Notes under the pieces: generated by a model
Database searches by the model: none
What the model was told of the DNA's origin: nothing
The model's input: only the letters and a program-made list of their open reading frames with translations
Program-made: the position numbers and the translations under genes
Shown: positions 41,181 to 50,270 of the stretch, piece by piece
Numbering within the stretch: position 1 is the stretch's first letter
Layout: every line of letters begins with the position of its first letter
Assembly: GCF_041270065.1 (NCBI RefSeq)
Contig: NZ_CP065958.1
Location: forward strand, 6,944,001-7,008,000
DNA length: 64,000 bases
Source of the DNA: Streptomyces fradiae
Lineage (GTDB): Bacteria > Actinomycetota > Actinomycetes > Streptomycetales > Streptomycetaceae
Reading direction: 5' to 3'

Positions 41181-42187
41181 ACGAGATACTGCTCGGAGTC
41201 GACCCCCGGGAGCAATCGATCCCCGCTCTCGTCTGGGCGGCCGATGAGGCCGTACGAAGAGGACTGGCGCTCCGCCTGGTCGTCGCCGTACCGCCCGCCC
41301 ACTACGGGCTCCGGTACGACGCGCTCGCCCACCAGAGCGCCCTGCGGCTCCGCGCGGAGTCGGCGATCGCCAACGTGGAGGCCCTTGTACGGGAGCTCCA
41401 CGGCGGTCTGCGGATCGCCACGGAACGCGTGAACGGTGTGCCGGCGACCGTGCTCCGCGATCTGGCGGCTCACGCCGCACTCGTCGTCGTCGGCTCGCGC
41501 CGTCTCGGCAGGGCGGCCGAGGTGTTCAGCGAGAGCTCCGTGGTCGTCCCCCTCACCGCGCGGGCCGCCTGCCCCGTTGTTGTGGTCCGCGTACCCGAGC
41601 ATGCTGCCGTGCACCCACCGACCCTCGTCGTCGGCGTGGACGGCAGCCCGTCCTCACAGGCCGCGGTCGCCTTCGCCGCCGCGGAGGCGAGCCTCCGCGA
41701 GGCACGACTGCGCGCCGTCTGGGTCTGGCCCCCTTCCCTCCTCGCTCATGACGATGTGGACGAGGGTCTGGCCGAGCGCCGTCGGCTGCTGGCCGAGTCG
41801 GTGGCGGGGTGGGCGGAGAAGTACCCGGACGTCGCCGTCTCCCAAGAGGTCCTTCGGGGACACCCGGTCGAGCAACTCGCCCTGGCGTCCCAGGAGTCCC
41901 TCGCCCTGATCGTCGGCCGAAGAGGTCGTGGCGGGTACTCCGGCATGCGGCTGGGGTCGACGGTCCACGGCTTGCTGCACCGTGCCATGTGCCCGGTGAT
42001 CACCGTCCCCTTCCCGCGGCGCGGAGACCGGCCGGGCGACCCGGCATGGGCCGACCGGTCCCGTTCCCGTACGACCGACCGGCCCTGGCCCGTTGACCCG
42101 CTCGGCACTGGGCCGCCACGGCCTCCCCGCGGGACGGTGGGGCGAGAGGACGACCCCGGTCCGTCCGCCGGTTCCCCGGAGAGGTGA
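41177..42187 (+). CDS. Two-domain universal stress protein with an extended C-terminus
   Basis: A 336-residue protein. Domain 1: EILLGVDPREQSIPALVWAA and VVGSRRLGRAAEVFSESSV. Domain 2: LVVGVDGSPSSQAAVAFAA with ATP motif VGRRGRGGYSGMRLGSTV, intact. The paralogue at 55.07 kb ends at CPVITVPAR; here about 50 extra Arg/Pro-rich residues follow CPVITVPFPRRG, encoded by DNA that holds two palindromic boxes. The tail is therefore probably a read-through of the downstream promoter after loss of the original stop. GTG start overlaps the previous stop. Confidence 0.9.
   Translation: MNEILLGVDPREQSIPALVWAADEAVRRGLALRLVVAVPPAHYGLRYDALAHQSALRLRAESAIANVEALVRELHGGLRIATERVNGVPATVLRDLAAHAALVVVGSRRLGRAAEVFSESSVVVPLTARAACPVVVVRVPEHAAVHPPTLVVGVDGSPSSQAAVAFAAAEASLREARLRAVWVWPPSLLAHDDVDEGLAERRRLLAESVAGWAEKYPDVAVSQEVLRGHPVEQLALASQESLALIVGRRGRGGYSGMRLGSTVHGLLHRAMCPVITVPFPRRGDRPGDPAWADRSRSRTTDRPWPVDPLGTGPPRPPRGTVGREDDPGPSAGSPER
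42048..42085 (+). promoter_or_regulatory. Tandem palindromic boxes inside the USP 3' end, upstream of the PEP synthase-like gene
   Basis: GGGCCGACCGGTCCC (42048-42062) and CGACCGACCGGCCC (42072-42085), 23-24 bp apart. They lie within the extended USP coding tail and about 108 bp before the small ORF at 42193, so the following unit may have its own promoter. Confidence 0.5.
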
Positions 42188-42192
42188 GCACG

Positions 42193-42288
42193 ATGCAGCG
42201 CATCCGGATCAGCCCCCGGCCCCGAGAGCCGCGCAGGCCGAGCCCCCTCGATCTGCGCACCCCGTCCGGCAGACCGCTCCCGTACTGA
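42193..42288 (+). CDS. Very small Arg/Pro-rich ORF (31 codons)
   Basis: ATG CAG CGC ... TAC TGA encodes 31 residues starting MQRIRISPRPREPRRP and ending PSGRPLPY. It begins 5 nt after the USP stop, with GAGAGG ahead, and ends 27 nt before the PEP synthase-like start. It is basic and proline-rich and matches nothing known to me. It may be a leader peptide or small protein; chance cannot be excluded in such GC-rich DNA. Confidence 0.4.
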   Translation: MQRIRISPRPREPRRPSPLDLRTPSGRPLPY

Positions 42289-42315
42289 GGGGGCCCGAGA
42301 GCCACGGAGGATGTC

Positions 42316-44718
42316 ATGGCACCGACGCGTCGCGTCGTACCGTTCACGGAGCTGGACCGCTCGGACGTCGGCCGGGTGGGGGGCAAGAACGCCTCACTGG
42401 GAGAGATGACCAACCGGCTCGGCGCCGCCGGCATACGCGTACCACCGGGCTTCGCCACCACCGCCGAGGCGTACGAGGAACTTCTCGCGAGCCACGGACT
42501 GCGCGACTCCGTCGAGGAGGAGATCGGCCGCCTGCACCAAGGGGCCCCGCTCGACGAGGTCGGGGCGGCCATCCGTTCGTTCTTCCTTGCACAGCCACTG
42601 CCTGCGCCGCTGCGGGACGCCATCCTGACCACGTACGAGCGGCTTGCCGAGGTGAGCGGCCGGGAGACGCCCGAAGTGGCCGTACGCAGCAGTGCGACGG
42701 CCGAGGATCTGCCCGAGGCCAGCTTCGCCGGGCAGCAGGAGACATACCTGAACGTACGCGGACCCCAGGCGCTCCTGGAGGCGTGCCGGCGCTGCTACGC
42801 CTCCCTGTTCACCGACCGGGCGATCGACTACCGCGAGCGAATGGGCTTCGACCACCTGGCCGTCGCCCTCTCTGTCGGCGTCCAGCTCATGGTCCGCTCC
42901 GACCTCGCCGGGGCCGGGGTCGCCTTCACTCTCGACCCGGAGAGCGGCTTCCCCGAGGTGATCGTGGTGAGCGCAGCCTGGGGTCTGGGCGAGACCGTCG
43001 TCAGCGGCCAGGTCGACCCCGACGAGTACACGGTGTTCAAACCGAGCATGAAGGACACCGCCCTGAACCCCGTGATCGATGTGCGGATCGGCAGCAAGCG
43101 GCTGAAGACCGTGTACGCGGACACCGGGCTGACTCGCACGCTCGACACCCCCGACACCGAGCGGAACCAGCGGGTCCTCGCCGACGCGGAGATCCGCGAG
43201 CTCGCCACGTGGGCGGCGGCCGTCGAAGAGCACTACGGCTGCCCCATGGATCTCGAATGGGCCAAGGACGGCCTCACCGGCGAACTCTGGATCGTCCAGG
43301 CGCGCCCTGAGACCGTGCAGTCTCGCCGGCGGTCCACGACCCTGCGCCGCTGCCGGCTGACCGTCGTTCCCGGTGAACCTCTGGTGGAGGGCATCGCGGT
43401 GGGCGAGGCGATCGGCCAGGGGCCCGTCGTCGCCCTCGACGCCCCCGTCGACCTCGACCGCTTCCCGCAGGGCGGGGTTCTCGTCACCCGAGTCACCGAC
43501 CCCGACTGGGAACCGGTCATGAAGAGGGCTTCGGCGATCGTCACCGACCACGGCGGACGCACCTCGCACGCGGCCATCGTCAGCCGCGAACTCGGCGTCC
43601 CCGCTGTCGTCGGAACCGGCAACGGCACCCGGATTCTGCAGGACGGCAGGCCGGTGACCGTCTCGTGTGCCGAGGGCGAGCGCGGACGGGTCCACGATGG
43701 CCTGCTCGCGTACGAGGAGATCATGACCGACCTCGCGGAGCTGCCCCCCACGCGCACCAGAGTGATGCTCAACCTGGCCGACCCGTCGGCCGCGTTCCGC
43801 TGGTGGCGGCTACCTGCCGATGGAGTGGGCCTCGCGCGTCTCGAGTTCATCGTCGCTCACCAGGTGAAGGTCCACCCGATGGCCCTGCTGCACCCGGAGC
43901 GACTCGATCCACAGGACCGACATGTGATCGACCGGCTCACGGAGGGGTACCTCGACCGCGGGCAGTACTTCGTCGAGCACCTTGCCCATGGCATCGCTCG
44001 GATCGCAGCCTCCCGCTGGCCCGCACCCGTCGTCGTACGGACCAGCGACTTCAAGACCAACGAGTACGCCAAGCTCCTCGGCGGCCGGCCCTTCGAACCC
44101 GGCGAGGCCAACCCCATGATCGGCTGGCGCGGCGCGAGCCGGTACTACAGCGACGGCTACCGTGAGGGGTTCGCCCTCGAATGCCGTGCGCTGCGCCGGG
44201 TCCGTGAAGGGATGGGGCTGACGAACGTGGTCGTCATGATCCCGTTCTGCCGGACCCTCGGCGAGGCGGACCACGTGCTCGCGGTGATGGCGGAGGAGGG
44301 ACTCGTACGAGGTGAGAACGGCTTGCGCGTCTACGTCATGGCCGAAATACCGGCCAACATCATCCTCGCCCAGGACTTCGCGGAACGCTTCGACGGATTC
44401 TCGATCGGCAGCAACGACCTCACCCAGCTCACCCTCGGCGTCGACCGCGACTCGGAGGCTCTCGCCCACGTCTTCGATGAGCGTGACCCCGCCGTCGTCC
44501 GCAGTATCCAGACCCTCGCTGCCCGCGCCCACGCCGCCGGCCGCCCTGTCGGACTGTGCGGGCAGCGGCCCAGCGACGATCCGGCTTTCACCGCGATCCT
44601 GGTCGACGCGGGTCTCGACTCCATCTCCGTGGCACCGGACAGCTTCGCTGCTGTCAAACGGCACGTGGCGCGCGCGGAGGCGGCGCTCGGAGACGGCGCT
44701 GGTCGAAGGAAGGAGTGA
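42316..44718 (+). CDS. ppsA: Phosphoenolpyruvate synthase/pyruvate phosphate dikinase family enzyme
   Basis: An 800-residue enzyme with the full three-domain plan: ATP-grasp domain (VGGKNASLGEM; AVRSSATAEDLPEASFAGQQETYLN; DLEWAKDG), the phosphohistidine domain (DHGGRTSHAAI, His418) and the PEP/pyruvate barrel ending in GLCGQRPSDDP (Cys748). The length and RSSATAEDLP block fit PEP synthase (ATP + pyruvate to PEP + AMP + Pi). In this setting it could return pyruvate to gluconeogenesis during energy limitation. Followed 2 nt later by a small basic ORF. Confidence 0.94.
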   Translation: MAPTRRVVPFTELDRSDVGRVGGKNASLGEMTNRLGAAGIRVPPGFATTAEAYEELLASHGLRDSVEEEIGRLHQGAPLDEVGAAIRSFFLAQPLPAPLRDAILTTYERLAEVSGRETPEVAVRSSATAEDLPEASFAGQQETYLNVRGPQALLEACRRCYASLFTDRAIDYRERMGFDHLAVALSVGVQLMVRSDLAGAGVAFTLDPESGFPEVIVVSAAWGLGETVVSGQVDPDEYTVFKPSMKDTALNPVIDVRIGSKRLKTVYADTGLTRTLDTPDTERNQRVLADAEIRELATWAAAVEEHYGCPMDLEWAKDGLTGELWIVQARPETVQSRRRSTTLRRCRLTVVPGEPLVEGIAVGEAIGQGPVVALDAPVDLDRFPQGGVLVTRVTDPDWEPVMKRASAIVTDHGGRTSHAAIVSRELGVPAVVGTGNGTRILQDGRPVTVSCAEGERGRVHDGLLAYEEIMTDLAELPPTRTRVMLNLADPSAAFRWWRLPADGVGLARLEFIVAHQVKVHPMALLHPERLDPQDRHVIDRLTEGYLDRGQYFVEHLAHGIARIAASRWPAPVVVRTSDFKTNEYAKLLGGRPFEPGEANPMIGWRGASRYYSDGYREGFALECRALRRVREGMGLTNVVVMIPFCRTLGEADHVLAVMAEEGLVRGENGLRVYVMAEIPANIILAQDFAERFDGFSIGSNDLTQLTLGVDRDSEALAHVFDERDPAVVRSIQTLAARAHAAGRPVGLCGQRPSDDPAFTAILVDAGLDSISVAPDSFAAVKRHVARAEAALGDGAGRRKE

Positions 44719-44720
44719 CC

Positions 44721-44903
44721 GTGCCCAGGAAGACACGGAACCGAGGCACCCGGGACAACGGGCCGTCGGCCGAACTCGGTCGACAGGTGGCCGCGGACAC
44801 GCGGCGTGGGCGCCCCAGGAATCACCAGCCGCCCGCAGAGGGGGCGAGCGGGCGTCCCAAGCGCCCGGTGCACACCGTCAGCGTGTCGACGCTCTTCCTC
44901 TGA
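44721..44903 (+). CDS. Small basic protein of unknown function (60 residues)
   Basis: GTG 44721 starts 2 nt after the PEP synthase-like stop, with GAAGGAAGGAG ideally placed. The product is rich in Arg and Pro (MPRKTRNRGTRDNGPSAELG near the start) and ends VHTVSVSTLFL. No family is recognised. Coupled expression with the enzyme upstream is likely; being basic and disordered it may bind nucleic acid, which is only a guess. Confidence 0.55.
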   Translation: MPRKTRNRGTRDNGPSAELGRQVAADTRRGRPRNHQPPAEGASGRPKRPVHTVSVSTLFL

Positions 44904-44958
44904 ACCGACGGTGAAGCGGCCGGATCGCGAGCAGGGGGCCTGAAAGGAGGACGCGGCC

Positions 44959-45372
44959 ATGACGACCGCAAGGGAGATGATGCACGCCGGCGCGAGCTGC
45001 GTGCAGGAGAACGAGACCGTGATGGACGCGGCACGCCGCATGAGCGAACTCGACGTCGGCGCACTGCCGATCTGCGGGCCGGACAACCGGCTCCACGGCA
45101 TCATCACCGACCGGGACATCGTGGTGAAGTGCCTCGCCAAAGGCAAGGATCCCCACCACATGACGGCCGGACTCCTCGCCCAGGGCAAGCCGGTCACGGT
45201 CGACGCGGACGCCGACAGCGAGAAGGTGCTCCGCACCATGCAGGAGCACCGCATCCGCCGCGTACCCGTGATCGACGACCACCGCCTGGTCGGCATGATC
45301 AGCGAGGCAGACCTGGCGAAGCACCTGCCGGAGGAACGGGTCGGCCATTTCGTCGAGGAGATCTGCCGCTGA
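44959..45372 (+). CDS. Stand-alone CBS-pair protein
   Basis: A 137-residue protein with two CBS motifs and no BON domain: EMMHAGASCVQENETVMDAA to GIITDRDIVVKCLA, then KPVTVDADADSEKVLRTM to GMISEADLAKHLP. It resembles Rv2626c (Hrp1) of the mycobacterial DosR regulon in length and motif wording. AAAGGAGG lies before ATG 44959. Probably an adenylate- or other ligand-binding dimer. Confidence 0.92.
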   Translation: MTTAREMMHAGASCVQENETVMDAARRMSELDVGALPICGPDNRLHGIITDRDIVVKCLAKGKDPHHMTAGLLAQGKPVTVDADADSEKVLRTMQEHRIRRVPVIDDHRLVGMISEADLAKHLPEERVGHFVEEICR

Positions 45373-45395
45373 CTGCACCAGAGCCGTGGCGCCGT

Positions 45396-45430
45396 GGGCC
45401 GGTCGGTCCAGGTGCGGCCCGTTCGGCCCC
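45396..45430 (+). promoter_or_regulatory. Tandem palindromic boxes upstream of the Hsp20 operon
   Basis: GGGCCGGTCGGTCC (45396-45409) and GGCCCGTTCGGCCCC (45416-45430), 20 bp apart, 155 bp before the Hsp20 start. They fall just past the end of the CBS gene, so they serve the rightward Hsp20 unit. Confidence 0.6.
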
Positions 45431-45585
45431 GTCGGACAGCCCCCTTGGACGCTGCGCCACATGACCTCACGGGCGGACGATGGGGTTACGGAGACGGACC
45501 GGCCCCCGTAACCCGGTCCACCGCCCGTCCGCACCGACTCGGGTCCTCGGCGACCGTCCTGGGCCCTGAAACGAGGAGCAGAACA

Positions 45586-46041
45586 ATGGCCGGAGGCAAG
45601 GTGGAACGCAGGCACAGCCTCTTTCCCGACTTCGACACCTGGTTCAACCGGGAGTTTCCGGGGCTGCCCGGATGGCGCCCCGCGACGGCTGCGCACTCCA
45701 TCCCGGTAGAAGTGTCCAGCGGCGCCGGCGGGTACGTGCTGCGGGCCGAACTGCCCGGAATGGACCCCGACGACGTCACCATCACCGTCGATGACAACCT
45801 GATCACGGTGAGCGCGGAGCACAGCGAGAGCGAGGAGGACAAGGAGCACTCGGAGTTCCGCTACGGATCGTTCCGCAGGACCGTGCGTCTCCCGGCCACG
45901 ATCCCGGTCGACGACGTCGAGGCGTCGTACGAGGACGGCATCCTCACCATCCGCGTTCCGATGCCCGAGGAGAAGACCGGCGCCGCACGCACCATCCCGG
46001 TGAAGCGAGGCGGTACCCCGCCCGGAGGAGCCACGTCGTGA
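45586..46041 (+). CDS. Small heat shock protein, Hsp20/alpha-crystallin family
   Basis: A 151-residue protein. The alpha-crystallin domain runs from PVEVSSGAGGYVLRAELPGM to DGILTIRVPMPEE, with VTITVDDNLITVSAEH and the RYGSFRRTVRLP strand. The N-terminus (FPDFDTWFNREFPG) and short tail are normal. Similar to Rv2031c (HspX/Acr), the most prominent DosR-regulon protein. ATG 45586 has AGGAG at 45574-45578. Its stop overlaps the flavodoxin GTG. Cytosolic ATP-independent chaperone. Confidence 0.94.
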   Translation: MAGGKVERRHSLFPDFDTWFNREFPGLPGWRPATAAHSIPVEVSSGAGGYVLRAELPGMDPDDVTITVDDNLITVSAEHSESEEDKEHSEFRYGSFRRTVRLPATIPVDDVEASYEDGILTIRVPMPEEKTGAARTIPVKRGGTPPGGATS

Positions 46042-46541
46042 ACCCCAAGCGAGTCCTGGTCGCCTACGGCAGCAAGCACGGCGCGACCAGGGGGATCGCC
46101 GACGAGATCGGCCGGACGCTCCAGGCCGACGGCTTCGAGGCCGTCGTCCTGCCGGCCGACGTCGTCTCAGACGTCGGCGGCTACGACGGGGTCGTCCTCG
46201 GTGGGGCCCTCTACGCCGGGCACTGGAACGGCAAGGCGCGACGGTGCGCCCGGCGCAACGCTGAGCAGCTCCGCCATCGGCCCGTCTGGCTCTTCAGCAG
46301 CGGGCCCATCGACAGCTCCGCCGAGCAGCACGACATCCCGCCGGTACCCGGTGTCGCCCGCCGGATGAAGAGACTCGGCGCCCGGGAGCACATGACCTTC
46401 GGGGGCGCCGTGACCGCCGAGACGCCGGGCCGCATCAGCCGGTCCATGGTCCGCCACGGCAAGGGCGGAGACTTCCGCAACCCGGAACGGATCCAGGACT
46501 GGGCCCACCACATCGGGACCGAACTCGGCACCACGCGCTGA
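46038..46541 (+). CDS. Flavodoxin domain protein
   Basis: A 167-residue FMN-binding flavodoxin of the protoporphyrinogen-oxidase-like group. The phosphate loop is AYGSKHGATRGIADEI, the second flavin loop VVLGGALYAGHWNGKA, the third LFSSGPID. It has the EHMTFGGAV block of HemG-like proteins. GTG start overlaps the Hsp20 stop by 4 nt. Partner and substrate unknown; it may provide low-potential electrons. Confidence 0.9.
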   Translation: MNPKRVLVAYGSKHGATRGIADEIGRTLQADGFEAVVLPADVVSDVGGYDGVVLGGALYAGHWNGKARRCARRNAEQLRHRPVWLFSSGPIDSSAEQHDIPPVPGVARRMKRLGAREHMTFGGAVTAETPGRISRSMVRHGKGGDFRNPERIQDWAHHIGTELGTTR

Positions 46542-46589
46542 ACGGTCTCGTCGGCCCGTACTGGAGGCCACTTTACCCAGAGGTGCGAC

Positions 46590-47183
46590 ATGGACCACCG
46601 CAAGCGGTCGGAACCGCGACCCACGCCGTCCGGGCGAGGACGTGGCGGGCGCGCCGCACTGATCCTCGTCCTGACGATCTCCCTGATCTGCGGCGCCGTG
46701 GCCGCCGCGAGCCTGTGGAGCGCCGGCGCCAAGGCCGATCGTGAACTCGCCGCCCACCGCCACCAGGTGCAGGCGACCACCACCGGGCCGGCCAAGGACC
46801 CGCCCGTCGCCACCCGGTACGGTTCGACACCGTGGGCGCTCGCACCTGCGGTCTGGGAACAGCCCGAGAACGTCCGTCGATCCGGCACCATCCACGTCCC
46901 TCCCCGGACACCCCAGGGCCGCACGGTGACGATCTGGGTGGACGACACCGGCACCCCCGCACGCCCCCCGGGCAGCGCCGCTGACCGCGCGCTGACCTCA
47001 CTTTCGGGCGGGAGCGTCGCCACGGCCTCCGTCGGAGTGATCGGAGCAGGCGTTCTCGTCCTCGTACGACGGCGGACCGAAGCCCGTCGGCTCGGGGCCC
47101 TGCAACAGGAGTGGGAACAGGTCGAACCCGTGTGGTCCGGTCGGCTCCGCCGGGGGAAGGCGCCGGGGACCGACGATGACTGA
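46590..47183 (+). CDS. Two-helix membrane protein, Rv1733c-like
   Basis: A 197-residue protein with a basic N-terminus, a membrane helix ([22 protein letters not shown]), an extracytoplasmic domain with [38 protein letters not shown], and a second helix ([18 protein letters not shown]). The strand pattern before WVDDTG is that of Rv1733c, a DosR-regulon antigen. It overlaps the next ATPase gene by 8 nt, suggesting a joint role at the membrane. Molecular function is unknown. Confidence 0.82.
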   Translation: MDHRKRSEPRPTPSGRGRGGRAALILVLTISLICGAVAAASLWSAGAKADRELAAHRHQVQATTTGPAKDPPVATRYGSTPWALAPAVWEQPENVRRSGTIHVPPRTPQGRTVTIWVDDTGTPARPPGSAADRALTSLSGGSVATASVGVIGAGVLVLVRRRTEARRLGALQQEWEQVEPVWSGRLRRGKAPGTDDD

Positions 47184-49896
47184 CCGCGCCGCCACGGGCC
47201 GGGCGGCCACGCCCAGCGAGGCGCTGCCCTTCGACCCCAGCGAGCCCCTGCCCAGGCTGCGCCGGGAACTCGCCACCGGGCCGGATGGGCTGTCCGCCCG
47301 CGAGGCCGCCCGCCGGCTCGCCGTTCACGGGCCCAACGAGGTACGACGCAAGGCCCGCTCCTCTTTCGCGCGGGAGCTTGTCGGCCAGCTGGTCCACCCC
47401 CTCGCCCTGCTGCTGTGGGCGGCCGCCGCGCTGGCCTTCGTCGCGGATCTCGGGGTGCTCGGCTGGGCGATCCTGGCGGTCATCGCCGTCAACGCGGCCT
47501 TCGCCCTCCTGCAGGAACGGCAGGCCGAGCGGGCGGTGGAGACCCTCGCGCGGTATCTGCCCGAGCACGCCCTCGCCGTGCGCGACGGCCGGCCCCTCAC
47601 CGTGGAGGCCCGCGACCTGGTGCCGGGTGACGTGATCCTCCTGGAAGAGGGCGACAAGGTGCCGGCCGACGCGCGCGTCACCGAAGGCGGAGTGGAAGTC
47701 GATCTGTCGATGCTCACGGGGGAGTCCGTTCCCGCGGAACGCATGGCCGCGGCCGGTCTCCTCGGCGCCCCGTTGCTGGAGGAGCCGAACCTCGTCTTCA
47801 GCGGGACGACCTGTGTCGAGGGGCAGGCCCGGGCCATCGTGTTCGCCACCGGCAACCACACCGAGCTCGGCCGGATCGCCGCACTCAGCCAGCGCACCCG
47901 GCGCGAGGCGAGCCCGTTGGAACGGCAGGTCAAGAAGGTCGCCTGGCTCATCGCCGGCGTCGCCACCGGCATGGGGGCCCTGTTCCTCGTCGCCGGAGTG
48001 GCGGTCGGACTGCCGGTGACCGACTCCCTCATGTTCGCCATCGGACTCCTCGTCGCCAACGTCCCCGAGGGACTGCTCCCGACCATCACGCTGGCCCTCG
48101 CCGTCGGCGTCCGCGCGCTGGCCCGCGAAGGCGCCCTGGTGAAACGACTCAGCGCCGTGGAGACGCTCGGCTCCACGAACGTCATCTGCACGGACAAGAC
48201 CGGCACCCTGACCCGCAACCGCATGCGTCTGAGAGCTCTTTGGACCGCGGAGCACGGAACGGAACCTGGACCCTGGGCGCAGGAACTGGTGCGGGCGAGC
48301 GCGCTGTGCACCACCGTCACCCGCGAGGAGGAGGAGGAGGAGGAGGAGGAGGAGGGCAAGCTGCACGGCGATCCGACCGAGGCCGCCCTCGTCACCGGGG
48401 CCGCCGACCACGGGGCCCCTGTGGATCTCGCCCGGCGCGACGCGGAACGGCGCAGGCTGTTCCGCTTCGATCCGCGACTGCGGCTGATGTCGGTCGTGCA
48501 GGACGACGAGGGGACGGGGCACCTGCGGATCGTTGCCAAGGGAGCGCCCGAAGCGGTCCTGGCCCGCGTTCTTCCCGGCTCCGCCATGGACGCGGCTCGT
48601 TCCGCGGCGGAGGAGCTGGCCCAGGGCGGCATGCGGGTCCTCGCGGTCGCCGCGCGCGACCTGCCGTCGGGGACGGAGCCGCCGTCGCGCCGTCAGGACG
48701 CCGAATCGGGGCTGACACTGCTCGGTCTGGTCGGACTGTACGACCCGCCGCGCCCCGAGGTGGCGGAGGCCGTCCGCCGCTGCCACGAGGCCGGAGTCCG
48801 CGTGCACATCGTGACGGGGGACAGCGGAGCCACCGCCGCCGCGGTCGCCCGGGAGGTCGGCATCGGAGTGCCAAGGCTGCAGGTGGTCGCGGCCTCCGAG
48901 TCGCTGGGCGACGACGAGCTGGACCGGCTCCTGGTGGAGGGCGACGCCGAGATCGTCTTCGCCCGCTCCTCACCCGAGACGAAGCTCAAGGTGGCGGACA
49001 CGCTGCGGGCCCACGGCCGGATCGTCGCGATGACGGGTGACGGGGTCAACGACGCCCCCGCGCTGCACCGTGCGCACATCGGGGTGGCCATGGGCCGCTC
49101 CGGCACCGACGTGGCCCGCGAGGCCGCCACCATGGTGCTCACCGACGACGACTTCGCCACCATCGTGACCGCCGTCGAATCCGGGCGCCGCGTCTACGAC
49201 AACGTCCGCAAGTTCATCGTCTACATCTTCGCCCACGCCACCCCGGAGATCGTGCCCTTCCTCGTCTTCGCGCTCTCCGCCGGGGCGGTACCGCTGCCGC
49301 TCACCGTGCTGCAGATCCTCGCCATCGACCTGGGAACCGAGACGCTGCCCGCCCTCGCCCTCGGCAGGGAACGCTCCGAGCCCGGCATCATGCGGCGGCC
49401 GCCTCGGCCACGGCACCAGGGTGTGATCTCCCGCGACATGCTCGTCCGCAGCTGGGGCTATCTGGGCCTGGTGTCGGCCGCCCTCGTCATGGTCGGCTTC
49501 TTCTACGTGCTCTGGCGCGCGGGCTGGCAGCCGGGTGATCCCACGGGTACGGGCAGCCCCCTGCACCACGCTTACGTGACGGCCACGACGGCCACCTTCG
49601 CCGGTATCGTCACCTGCCAGGTCGGTACGGCCTTCGCGGCCCGCACCGACCACGCGGCACTCCGCGACATCGGGGTGTTCTCGAATCCGCTGCTGCTCGC
49701 CGGTATCGCCTTCGAACTCGCGTTCACCGCGGCCCTCGTCTACGCGCCCCCGCTCCAACACCTCTTCGGCACGGCCGCCCTCCCCCTGGACGTCGTCCTG
49801 CTCATCGCGACGTTCCCGGTCCTGGTATGGGGCACGGACGAGCTGCGGCGTGCCAGGCGGCGCCGTCAGCGCGCGGCACCCACGACCGGCTCGTGA
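47176..49896 (+). CDS. P-type cation ATPase (CtpF/Ca2+-type, P2 group)
   Basis: A 906-residue pump. N-terminal cation-ATPase domain ([15 protein letters not shown]), actuator TGES, M4 motif [17 protein letters not shown] (phosphorylated Asp340), nucleotide domain KGAPEAV, and [10 protein letters not shown], followed by the C-terminal membrane domain ([19 protein letters not shown]). Specificity is calcium or other light cations. The nucleotide domain holds an uninterrupted run of ten Glu (residues 384-393). Resembles Rv1997 (CtpF), a DosR-regulon pump. Start overlaps the previous gene by 8 nt. Confidence 0.92.
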   Translation: MTDRAATGRAATPSEALPFDPSEPLPRLRRELATGPDGLSAREAARRLAVHGPNEVRRKARSSFARELVGQLVHPLALLLWAAAALAFVADLGVLGWAILAVIAVNAAFALLQERQAERAVETLARYLPEHALAVRDGRPLTVEARDLVPGDVILLEEGDKVPADARVTEGGVEVDLSMLTGESVPAERMAAAGLLGAPLLEEPNLVFSGTTCVEGQARAIVFATGNHTELGRIAALSQRTRREASPLERQVKKVAWLIAGVATGMGALFLVAGVAVGLPVTDSLMFAIGLLVANVPEGLLPTITLALAVGVRALAREGALVKRLSAVETLGSTNVICTDKTGTLTRNRMRLRALWTAEHGTEPGPWAQELVRASALCTTVTREEEEEEEEEEGKLHGDPTEAALVTGAADHGAPVDLARRDAERRRLFRFDPRLRLMSVVQDDEGTGHLRIVAKGAPEAVLARVLPGSAMDAARSAAEELAQGGMRVLAVAARDLPSGTEPPSRRQDAESGLTLLGLVGLYDPPRPEVAEAVRRCHEAGVRVHIVTGDSGATAAAVAREVGIGVPRLQVVAASESLGDDELDRLLVEGDAEIVFARSSPETKLKVADTLRAHGRIVAMTGDGVNDAPALHRAHIGVAMGRSGTDVAREAATMVLTDDDFATIVTAVESGRRVYDNVRKFIVYIFAHATPEIVPFLVFALSAGAVPLPLTVLQILAIDLGTETLPALALGRERSEPGIMRRPPRPRHQGVISRDMLVRSWGYLGLVSAALVMVGFFYVLWRAGWQPGDPTGTGSPLHHAYVTATTATFAGIVTCQVGTAFAARTDHAALRDIGVFSNPLLLAGIAFELAFTAALVYAPPLQHLFGTAALPLDVVLLIATFPVLVWGTDELRRARRRRQRAAPTTGS
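48325..48354 (+). repeat. In-frame (GAG)10 microsatellite coding for ten glutamates
   Basis: Ten consecutive GAG codons without a single GAA. A pure triplet run is prone to slippage, so its length may vary between isolates without breaking the frame. Confidence 0.97.
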
Positions 49897-50270
49897 CCAC
49901 CCTGGTCGAGACGGAACGGCGGATAGGCGTCCGTCATGAGGCTCGCATAAGCGGCGACGCGCAGGACCGATTGGTTCAGCCCGACGATCAGGGCGAACAG
50001 ACCGCGCGGATACCGGTCGGTGAAGGCCACGGCGAAGCCCGCGATGAGCGTGAGCAGCGTGATCAGGCCGCCGCTCCACCAGTGCACCTCCATCCCGCCG
50101 GTGAAGAACGCGATCACCGTCACGACGAGGAAGGCGATCCAGAGGAAGAACAGCACGATCCAGTGGGGGATCACCAGGATCCACTTGACCAGCCACAGTC
50201 AGCGGGGCAGCCGGCTGTCGAGTTCGGCCGTCACCATCACGGGAGCATGCGGGGTGCTCGGGGTGTTCAT
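49866..50270 (-). pseudogene. DUF4389 membrane protein interrupted by a nonsense codon
   Basis: From ATG 50270 (overlapping the CBS-BON stop as ATGA) the frame reads ...VTAELDSRLPR, then TGA at 50199-50201, then LWLVKWILVIPHWIVLFFLW. Family members have RWLWLVKW here, so TGG has become TGA. The rest continues in frame: membrane helices, DRYPRGLFALIVGLNQS and [10 protein letters not shown], ending at 49866. Either a true nonsense pseudogene, a sequencing error or stop read-through. The 3' end overlaps the P-type ATPase by 31 nt, convergently. Confidence 0.8.
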
